From assembly GCA_014730055.1 (NCBI GenBank), contig WJIV01000034.1, forward strand, positions 1 through 10,174: a DNA stretch of 10,174 nucleotides, given 5' to 3'. Both the position numbers and the translations under genes were made by a program. The notes beneath the pieces are model-generated. The model made no database searches. It was given only the letters and a program-made list of their open reading frames with translations, and was not told the origin of the DNA. Positions 6,004 through 10,174 of the stretch are shown one piece after another; positions within the stretch are counted from its first letter, which is position 1, and every line of letters begins with the position of its first letter. Origin of the DNA: Candidatus Bathyarchaeota archaeon. Lineage in GTDB: Archaea > Thermoproteota > Bathyarchaeia > TCS64.

Positions 6004-6804
6004 ATGAAAACTATCGAGACTGGAGAGGACATCAAAATTCCCATTTTAGGACTGGGGACCTCCGGTATACCAACCAATCAGGAAGGCGTAGAAGCCGTAA
6101 GAAACGCCATCGAAATTGGCTATTCCCATATTGATACCGCGGAGGTGTACGGAAATAGTGAAACAGAGAAGATGATCGGTAAGGCTATTAGACAACATAA
6201 TAGAGGGGACCTTTTTATAACTACGAAGGTTTCAGGTGATCACCTGAGGTATGAAGAGGTTCATAAAGCCATTGATGGAAGCCTAATCAGACTAGACACA
6301 GATTATGTTGATCTATATCTAATACACTGGCCGGACCCCTCTGTTCCCATTGAGGAGACTATGCGGGCTATGGTAGAGCTAGCAGACTCTGGTAAAGCTA
6401 GGGCTATTGGAGTTAGCAACTTCAGTGTAAACCAGTTGAAGGGAGCAGAGAGACACTCTGAAGATCATAAGGTGATAGCTAACCAAGTACATTATAGTCT
6501 AAAGGAGCAGGATCCAAGAACTGATCTCCTGCCATACTGCCAGAGAAGAGGTTTGGTTTTGATCGCATACACACCTCTCGAGCAAGGAAAACTAGCTTCT
6601 TCCGGGTTTGATATACTTGATGAGATATCAGAGAAGTATGGCAAGACTCCTGCACAGATATCCTTGAACTGGCTTATTCGTCAAGATAACGTTGTAGCTA
6701 TACCTGAATCATCTAATAGTGAACACCAGAGCGAGAACCTGGGAGCTTTAGATTGGGATCTAAGTGAGCAGGATGCTGATAGGCTAAAAGAGAGCTTAAA
6801 ATAA
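6004..6804 (+). CDS. Aldo/keto reductase
   Basis: A 266-residue cytoplasmic TIM-barrel oxidoreductase that reduces aldehydes and ketones to alcohols, or the reverse, with a nicotinamide cofactor. The catalytic tetrad is complete: D44 (HIDTAEVYGN), Y49, K75 (ITTKV) and H108 (LIHWPDP). AIGVSNFSVNQL (134-145) and the ANQVHYSL block (159-166) are typical. The size matches the short prokaryotic 2,5-diketo-gluconate-reductase-like group. At the cofactor site, the usual IPKS motif reads IPES (E235), and the following arginine-type position is H241. The lysine normally grips the 2'-phosphate of NADPH, so a glutamate there points towards NADH. It starts at an ATG with a strong TATA box and no leader, and stands divergent from the anchored sugar dehydrogenase, which suggests shared sugar or aldehyde metabolism. 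A T-run follows at 6808-6814. Confidence 0.93.
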   Translation: MKTIETGEDIKIPILGLGTSGIPTNQEGVEAVRNAIEIGYSHIDTAEVYGNSETEKMIGKAIRQHNRGDLFITTKVSGDHLRYEEVHKAIDGSLIRLDTDYVDLYLIHWPDPSVPIEETMRAMVELADSGKARAIGVSNFSVNQLKGAERHSEDHKVIANQVHYSLKEQDPRTDLLPYCQRRGLVLIAYTPLEQGKLASSGFDILDEISEKYGKTPAQISLNWLIRQDNVVAIPESSNSEHQSENLGALDWDLSEQDADRLKESLK

Positions 6805-6807
6805 GTA

Positions 6808-6814
6808 TTTTTTT
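6808..6814 (+). terminator. T-run terminator after the aldo/keto reductase
   Basis: Seven T in a row start 4 bp after the TAA stop, with no stem-loop before them. This is the usual form of an intrinsic archaeal terminator. Confidence 0.5.
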
Positions 6815-6825
6815 AATATTTCAGA

Positions 6826-6835
6826 TTTTTAAAGG
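6826..6835 (+). promoter_or_regulatory. TATA-like box of the mini zinc-finger gene
   Basis: TTTTTAAAGG is centred about 36 bp upstream of the ATG at 6866, which would give a leader of roughly 10 nt. It supports the reality of the 36-residue ORF. Confidence 0.5.
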
Positions 6836-6865
6836 ATTACTCCGATCTTAATATTGGTTGATTAT

Positions 6866-6976
6866 ATGCCAGAAAAAGAGCTAACGTGCCCAAAATGTGG
6901 TAAATCCTTTGATGACAAAGAAGAGTTTGAAAAACACAAGAAATGGCACCAAGAACAAGAAGAAAAGGAAAAATAA
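6866..6976 (+). CDS. Mini C2H2 zinc-finger protein (36 residues)
   Basis: A very short gene running from ATG at 6866 to TAA at 6974-6976. The product contains a textbook C2H2 finger: C8-x2-C11-x12-H24-x3-H28 in TCPKCGKSF...EEFEKHKKWHQ, with F15 and F21 near the hydrophobic core positions of a classical finger. The rest is a short acidic and lysine-rich tail (EQEEKEK). It probably binds one zinc ion. Its role may be nucleic-acid or protein binding, as for other archaeal one-finger proteins, but nothing here shows which. It has its own TATA-like box and is followed by a T-run at 6990-6995. It faces another tiny zinc protein on the opposite strand. Confidence 0.85.
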   Translation: MPEKELTCPKCGKSFDDKEEFEKHKKWHQEQEEKEK

Positions 6977-6989
6977 TTTACTAACAACA

Positions 6990-6995
6990 TTTTTT
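6990..6995 (+). terminator. T-run terminator of the mini zinc-finger gene
   Basis: Six T (ACATTTTTTATC) lie 14 bp after the stop codon at 6976, and another T-run follows at 7024-7029. No clear stem-loop is present. Confidence 0.4.
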
Positions 6996-7029
6996 ATCAG
7001 TAATATTGCAAGAATTTCTGATATTTTTT

Positions 7030-7037
7030 AAAAAAAA
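7030..7037 (-). terminator. T-run terminator of the 55-residue zinc protein
   Basis: Eight consecutive A on the plus strand give eight T on the minus strand, 8-15 bp beyond the TAA stop of the gene at 7045-7212. This faces the T-runs of the convergent gene, so the gap of 68 bp acts as a two-way terminator. Confidence 0.5.
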
Positions 7038-7044
7038 TGGTAGG

Positions 7045-7212
7045 TTATTCTGCGATTTTTATCATGTTTTTGATTTCTTCTTCAGTTACATCCTTGTCTG
7101 CATGATGATCATCTCTATGCATAGTTACATGCTTCAAGATCTCTTCCTCTGAACCTGCTTTCATTTGGAAACCACAGAATGGGCAATCGAATTGTTTCAG
7201 TTTCTTTTCCAT
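7045..7212 (-). CDS. Small C2H2-type zinc protein, DUF1059-like (55 residues)
   Basis: Read by hand from ATG at 7212 to TAA at 7045-7047. The 55-residue product starts MEKKLKQFDCPFCGFQMKAG and has C10-x2-C13-x14-H28-x3-H32, followed by a charged stretch with further histidines (H36, H37) and a C-terminal helix VTEEEIKNMIKIAE. The order of a CPF.C knuckle, a SEEEILKHV helix with H..H, then a short amphipathic helix resembles the DUF1059 group of small predicted metal-binding proteins common in archaea. It should bind zinc; the function is unknown. A TATA-like TTATATTA (7243-7250 on the minus strand) would give a leader of about 10 nt. Confidence 0.85.
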   Translation of the reverse strand: MEKKLKQFDCPFCGFQMKAGSEEEILKHVTMHRDDHHADKDVTEEEIKNMIKIAE

Positions 7213-7376
7213 GCTTATCAGCTATTTAGCAAATGAAACATGTAATATAAAGCTGAAAAGTAAAAACATCGTATTTTTTTATATGATATCAAACATTGAT
7301 CGAGAAAAAAACAAGAATCCATGAATATCACTTGAATAATAGCTCTCGATTTATAGCTTAGAAAGATATCTCTATA
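7213..7376. other. Divergent promoter region
   Basis: This 164-bp AT-rich gap separates the 55-residue zinc protein (minus) from the flavin-binding protein (plus). TTATATTA (7243-7250, minus) and TTTATAG (7350-7356, plus, centred 24 bp before the ATG at 7377) are the likely TATA boxes. The palindrome AGATATCT at 7364-7371 sits between the plus TATA box and its start codon and could be an operator. I see no ORF of meaningful length and no RNA gene. Confidence 0.45.
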
Positions 7377-7856
7377 ATGTTGATTGAATTGAAAGAAGTT
7401 CCAGGCATGAGAGAAGCTTTCAAGAGGTCCCGTTCAGTAATCTTGACAACTTATAACGCTGAAGGTGAGAGGCATTCCCGTCCTATGATCAATTATAACG
7501 AGGACCCCTACAAAGATATAAAATTCTACACGTTCACAGAGACCAGAAAAGTCCGTGATATCAAGGAGAGAAGCGAAGCTGTAATATCTTTTCCAAGTGA
7601 ACAGGAAGGAAAGGTCTATAGGATAAAGGGCTTCGCAAAACTTGCAGATTCTAAGATGGTCAGCAATGAGTGGGAGTGGTGGTACCTTTTCTATCATCCA
7701 GAGAAAAAACCAGAATGGCAGTTGTCGGGATATGGGTCATATACGGATCACAGAGCTATCATTATTGTGGAACCCGAAACAGCGAGCCTTGAAGAAATTC
7801 CCTCTGATTACGCAGATCTGAAAGATTATGAGGACCTCGTAAATCCGGAGCAATGA
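7377..7856 (+). CDS. Pyridoxamine 5'-phosphate oxidase-like flavin-binding protein
   Basis: The 159-residue product has the split beta-barrel of the PNPOx-like / general stress protein 26 superfamily, which binds FMN, F420 or heme as a dimer. Visible blocks are VILTTYNAEGERHSRPM (21-37, with the S-R-P-M flavin phosphate-contact region), IKFYTFTETRKVRDI (48-62, the typical Phe-Thr...Lys-Val-x-Asp-Ile block) and AVISFPSE followed by VYRIKGFAKLADS (80-92). A tryptophan-rich segment (WEWWYLFYHPEKKPEW, 99-114) precedes the last strand. It is too short and lacks the features of genuine pyridoxamine phosphate oxidase, so a vitamin B6 role is unlikely. In archaea F420 or FMN binding is plausible. ATG at 7377 has a TATA box centred 24 bp upstream; M11 is a less likely alternative start. 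It ends 4 bp from the convergent 379-residue gene. Confidence 0.85.
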   Translation: MLIELKEVPGMREAFKRSRSVILTTYNAEGERHSRPMINYNEDPYKDIKFYTFTETRKVRDIKERSEAVISFPSEQEGKVYRIKGFAKLADSKMVSNEWEWWYLFYHPEKKPEWQLSGYGSYTDHRAIIIVEPETASLEEIPSDYADLKDYEDLVNPEQ

Positions 7857-7860
7857 CTCA

Positions 7861-9000
7861 TTAAAGAGAGCTCATTACTCCACTTCTCTGTATCCTATTA
7901 ACGGAAAACTCGACAGAGTGGGCCAATGCCAGTACTACGTCTTCATCCCTTAGACTCTTTATAAGTTCAAACAGGCTCCTAGGAACTGTCACGTAGTGAG
8001 GGTCATGAGGATGATCATCTATTTTTGTGTAGCTATGTAGGATTGCTCTCTCTAATTCAGGAGTTAGCCCATTTTCTTTATGATACTCTTTAAGAACTTT
8101 AAAGGTCCCTGATTTGTTTCCTTTCCAGATATTCTCTTTTAGGTCAGAGATATCATAATTTGTAACATGCGATTTATCGATTAAGTTTTCAAAGTATTTG
8201 TGGGACATACCGTCTGATAGTTCTGGTAGCATCTTCTCAAGTCCTGATAATCCATGTTGATAGTATTCCTCGCCTATGAAATCCCTCTGATTGATCAGAC
8301 CATTAGCGAGAATCATATAATGATAGCTAACGAACCCTGTCTTCCTTATGAGATTCGATAATATCTCATCTAAGTCCATGGAAGGCTCTTGAGGACTTTC
8401 AAGCTTTACGGGACCTGACTGCATCAGGTATAGTGTTGCTGTGAAAAGGTTATCACCTGCAAGTGGCATTCCTGAATTATGTCCCAGTTTTATCATACTC
8501 TCAGTACAGCTGAAATAATGCCCAATTGCTTGCGAAACGTCGATACACCCTACCTGTAGTATGGTTCTGGTGGCCTCCTTGAGTGAATCTTCTGCCATTT
8601 TCTGAATATAGTGAAGGGCAGGTATTCCATGATTTTTTGCCAAGCTGTCCAGATAAGATTCTCGGAGAGGTTCATGGTACACTGAACCTGTCGCAATTGA
8701 TTGAGAGCTGTCAACCATATATTTTGGCGACCAGACTAGATACTCAATATATCTTTTAAGGAAGTCTAGTTGCTGATCTCTTGGAAAATCATTTAGAAAT
8801 CTGCGTAGATACTCGTTCTCTTTTGGAACGTGCATTGAAGAATATCTATGGCTAAATGAGCTCAGGGCTGCTGGGACTATTGCGTCTAGTATAGCCTCGT
8901 AGCCAGTCTCCTTCGACCATAGCTCCTCCAAACCTTTCAAGGATGCATCCATCTCAGAATGGTGTACCTTTGATGTGAACGCACTTAGAGTTATTTCCAT
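7861..9000 (-). CDS. Unrecognised helical, histidine-rich 379-residue protein
   Basis: I cannot name a family with confidence. The protein runs from ATG at 9000 to TAA at 7861, has no signal peptide or membrane helix, and looks all-helical and cytoplasmic. It carries 19 histidines. Three helix-like segments share the pattern A-[IL]-x-H-[YS]: AIGHYF (H161), AILHSY (H322) and ALAHSV (H361), with a related SYHYMIL at H227. A cluster DDHPHDPHY (328-336) and a HH pair at 13-14 add possible metal ligands, and GHNSGMPLAGDNLF (173-186) is a striking glycine-containing loop. The repeating helical histidines faintly recall questin-oxidase-like helical proteins, but this is a weak impression. Its promoter shares a two-block element with the divergent DUF2769 gene, so the two are probably regulated together. 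It nearly abuts (4 bp) the convergent flavin-protein gene. Confidence 0.82.
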   Translation of the reverse strand: MEITLSAFTSKVHHSEMDASLKGLEELWSKETGYEAILDAIVPAALSSFSHRYSSMHVPKENEYLRRFLNDFPRDQQLDFLKRYIEYLVWSPKYMVDSSQSIATGSVYHEPLRESYLDSLAKNHGIPALHYIQKMAEDSLKEATRTILQVGCIDVSQAIGHYFSCTESMIKLGHNSGMPLAGDNLFTATLYLMQSGPVKLESPQEPSMDLDEILSNLIRKTGFVSYHYMILANGLINQRDFIGEEYYQHGLSGLEKMLPELSDGMSHKYFENLIDKSHVTNYDISDLKENIWKGNKSGTFKVLKEYHKENGLTPELERAILHSYTKIDDHPHDPHYVTVPRSLFELIKSLRDEDVVLALAHSVEFSVNRIQRSGVMSSL

Positions 9001-9012
9001 ATTTATTTAATC

Positions 9013-9033
9013 GGAGGGATCCTGTAAAAACCG
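9013..9033 (-). promoter_or_regulatory. Promoter of the 379-residue gene with shared two-block element
   Basis: On the minus strand the element is CGGTTT, 6 bp, then GATCCCTCC. The first block runs into the TATA-like GTTTTTAC (about 24-31 bp before the ATG at 9000), and the second lies between the TATA box and the likely transcription start. The same element occurs in the facing promoter at 9066-9086 in the opposite orientation. Confidence 0.5.
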
Positions 9034-9065
9034 GATCATTAAATCAATAATGATATTTCCAGCAA

Positions 9066-9086
9066 CGGTTTAAGTTCGATCCCTCC
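9066..9086 (+). promoter_or_regulatory. Promoter of the DUF2769 gene with shared two-block element
   Basis: CGGTTT (9066-9071), 6 bp, GATCCCTCC (9078-9086). The TATA-like GGTTTAAG (9067-9074) is centred about 36 bp before the ATG at 9107, giving a leader of about 10 nt. Both blocks match the facing promoter exactly while the 6-bp spacer differs at every position, which points to selection on the blocks. Confidence 0.5.
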
Positions 9087-9106
9087 ATTACTCAGGATGA
9101 AATCAA

Positions 9107-9394
9107 ATGAGTAATCTTGATGAGGCGATAAAAAAATTCGATGAAGCTCTTGAAGAAGGCTTAGAGGACAGGATAGATGACCTTAAGGAAGACTGTATAT
9201 GTGAGACTTGCCCATCTTATGCTGGGACAGGTGAAACTAGTCTCCTATTCTGTGGGACTGATATGAGCGATACCATAACGGAGGAACAAGGCTGTACATG
9301 TGGTATATGCCCTGTATACCAGAAACTGGGTCTGACGAGGAATTATTTCTGTACTCGGGGGCCAGAAGCTTCCCAAAGAGAGGCTACTGGTTAA
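9107..9394 (+). CDS. DUF2769 family cysteine-motif protein
   Basis: The 95-residue acidic protein has an N-terminal helix of about 29 residues (LDEAIKKFDEALEEGLED...) and then two tandem copies of C-x-C-x2-C-x13-C: C30, C32, C35, C49 and C63, C65, C68, C82. Each has CP[SV]Y after the third cysteine and an aromatic residue before the last (LFC, YFC). This matches DUF2769, small archaeal proteins widespread in methanogens and relatives with no established function. Each repeat has enough ligands for one [4Fe-4S] cluster or one zinc ion; two clusters would make it a small electron carrier, but this is inference. There is no signal peptide. ATG at 9107 is preceded by a short leader with AGGATGA as a weak ribosome-binding match. 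It is divergent from the 379-residue protein, with a shared promoter element. Confidence 0.88.
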   Translation: MSNLDEAIKKFDEALEEGLEDRIDDLKEDCICETCPSYAGTGETSLLFCGTDMSDTITEEQGCTCGICPVYQKLGLTRNYFCTRGPEASQREATG

Positions 9395-9396
9395 TC

Positions 9397-9403
9397 ATTT
9401 TTT
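9397..9403 (+). terminator. T-run terminator after the DUF2769 gene
   Basis: ATTTTTTATT lies within 10 bp of the TAA stop at 9392-9394, without a stem-loop, as is usual for archaeal intrinsic termination. Confidence 0.45.
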
Positions 9404-9463
9404 ATTGTCTCTAAAATGAATGATTGATCATAGAATTTTATCATCTATCTTCAAAATAGTTTT

Positions 9464-10021
9464 TCAAGCAGGATCAGCGATTATTGTGTAGAGTAATTCA
9501 GAGTCATTTCGAACATCTTTTACGTTAAATCCTGCATTTTTAATCAGAGATTTTGCCTTCTCTACACTAAATTTCTTTGAATAGGGTGGGCCTTTATCCA
9601 AATGTATCTTCTTCCAGTCAATATTAACGAGGGTTCCATCATTCTTTATCATTTTTCTGGAGTTTTCTAGTACCTTTGGAATGTCAGCAAAGTCATGAAG
9701 TACAATACTGAAGAACACAATATCCATACACTTTTCGCAGAATAGAGTTTCCTCTGCCATACCTGTTACCAATTCAGCATTCAAGGATTCCTTGTTAAGA
9801 CGCTTCTTAACTATAGAGATAGCTTCAGGATTCTTGTCCACGGCGTAAATTTTCCCTTTTTCTCCAACTATTTTAGCGGCTGGTATACTAAAGAACCCGT
9901 AGCCGCATCCAATATCTGCGAAATAGTGACATTCACTAAGACCTATCCTTTTAAGGGTCCCCTCAGGGTCCTGCCAGTTTCTTCTCTCTTTTTCTTTATT
10001 GAATAATTCGTTAAGATTCAA
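9464..10021 (-). CDS. Class I SAM-dependent methyltransferase
   Basis: The 185-residue cytoplasmic protein has the Rossmann methyltransferase fold: motif I ADIGCGYGFFSIPAA (35-49), the acidic SAM-ribose contact D62 in IYAVDKNPEAI (58-68), ELVTGMAEE (83-91, adenine contact region), MDIVFFSIVLHDF (99-111, motif IV-like), and a C-terminal FSVEKAKSLIKNAGF helix. The length and the Asn-Trp-x-Asp-Pro-Glu start (NWQDPE, 15-20) resemble short archaeal UbiE-like methyltransferases of unknown substrate. The start is TTG at 10021. It is chosen because a strong Shine-Dalgarno match lies 10-17 bp upstream, and no in-frame alternative matches as well. This is the one clear ribosome-binding site in the window and fits a downstream gene in an operon with the gene ending at 10038. 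Sampled GC is about 38%. Confidence 0.88.
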   Translation of the reverse strand: MNLNELFNKEKERRNWQDPEGTLKRIGLSECHYFADIGCGYGFFSIPAAKIVGEKGKIYAVDKNPEAISIVKKRLNKESLNAELVTGMAEETLFCEKCMDIVFFSIVLHDFADIPKVLENSRKMIKNDGTLVNIDWKKIHLDKGPPYSKKFSVEKAKSLIKNAGFNVKDVRNDSELLYTIIADPA

Positions 10022-10030
10022 ATGGATATC

Positions 10031-10038
10031 CCCCTCCC
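10031..10038 (-). promoter_or_regulatory. Strong Shine-Dalgarno site for the methyltransferase
   Basis: The minus strand reads GGGAGGGGGAT next to the upstream stop codon. It matches the archaeal anti-SD complement GGAGGTGAT at all but one position, ends about 10 bp before the TTG at 10021, and decides this non-ATG start. Confidence 0.6.
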
Positions 10039-10174
10039 TATAATTGATAGATGCATCTATTAGTTACAGTATCAATGTTTGCTCTGACGTCGGCTTCCTT
10101 GAGACCGAATGCCACTATTGCAGCGGGGGGTACCTCTCGAAAATCTACTTCGACAACATCGTCAGGTTGAGACA
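10038..10174 (-). CDS. C-terminal fragment of an unidentified gene (5' end outside window)
   Basis: One minus-strand frame is open from the window edge to a TAG at 10038-10040, giving 44 complete codons and a product ending in DFREVPPAAIVAFGLKE...ANIDTVTNRCIYQL. The other two minus frames hit stops within about 30 bp of the edge. It ends 16 bp before the TTG start of the methyltransferase, whose ribosome-binding site abuts this stop codon, so the two are likely one operon. I do not recognise the fragment. Confidence 0.65.
   Translation of the reverse strand, partial: SQPDDVVEVDFREVPPAAIVAFGLKEADVRANIDTVTNRCIYQL

Noticed and set aside
7283..7324. Short ORF starting at an ATG in the divergent promoter gap
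   Set aside because: Only about 13 codons, no ribosome-binding site and no recognisable sequence.
7364..7371. AGATATCT palindrome as a firm operator call
   Set aside because: Eight AT-rich bases can be symmetric by chance; mentioned only within the intergenic description.
7434..7697. 87-residue minus-strand ORF
   Set aside because: Antisense to the PNPOx-like gene, which has family motifs throughout.
9418..9432. TGATTGATCA near-palindrome after the DUF2769 gene, considered as a terminator stem or operator
   Set aside because: Only the central TGATCA is truly symmetric; too short to support a hairpin or binding site.

Overview
The window looks archaeal, probably from a heterotrophic euryarchaeon-like lineage. 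Supporting signs are leaderless or nearly leaderless genes with TATA-like boxes about 24-30 bp upstream of the start codon, frequent GTG and TTG starts, T-run terminators without hairpins, a DUF2769 cysteine protein (mostly archaeal) and free-standing mini zinc-finger proteins. Most proteins are rich in Asp and Glu, which would suit a salt-adapted or salt-in organism, but this is only suggestive. Uncultivated brine lineages such as MSBL1 would fit; I cannot assign a taxon from sequence alone. Hand-sampled GC is about 45-50% for most genes, about 31% in folD and about 38% in the terminal methyltransferase.

Layout. 1-966 (-): N-terminal 322 residues of a thiamine-diphosphate (ThDP) enzyme of the acetolactate-synthase superfamily, cut by the window edge. 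1076-1912 (-): a divergent, basic, AT-rich FolD. 2007-2673 (+): an unrecognised 97-residue protein overlapping a thioredoxin-like protein with a CYHC active site. 2670-5919 (-): two paralogous PQQ-type sugar dehydrogenases flanking a pirin and a tiny two-helix membrane protein; one paralogue has an N-terminal membrane anchor and the other has no export signal. 6004-6804 (+): an aldo/keto reductase, divergent from the anchored dehydrogenase. 6866-7212: two very small C2H2-type zinc proteins, convergent. 7377-7856 (+): a flavin-binding PNPOx-like protein. 7861-9000 (-): an unrecognised 379-residue helical, histidine-rich protein, divergent from a DUF2769 protein with eight cysteines (9107-9394, +). 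9464-10174 (-): a class I methyltransferase downstream of the C-terminal end of another, unidentified gene.

How it fits together. The middle reads as an accessory carbonyl and sugar redox neighbourhood: two aldose dehydrogenases, an aldo/keto reductase, a pirin, a flavin protein and a thiol oxidoreductase. Most genes seem to have their own promoter, so shared regulation rather than one operon is implied. The clearest non-coding structure is in 9001-9106, where the divergent promoters of the 379-residue protein and the DUF2769 protein each carry the same two-block element (CGGTTT, 6 bp, GATCCCTCC), in opposite orientation. No rRNA, tRNA, CRISPR array or insertion sequence was seen, and no gap longer than 300 bases is left without a gene.
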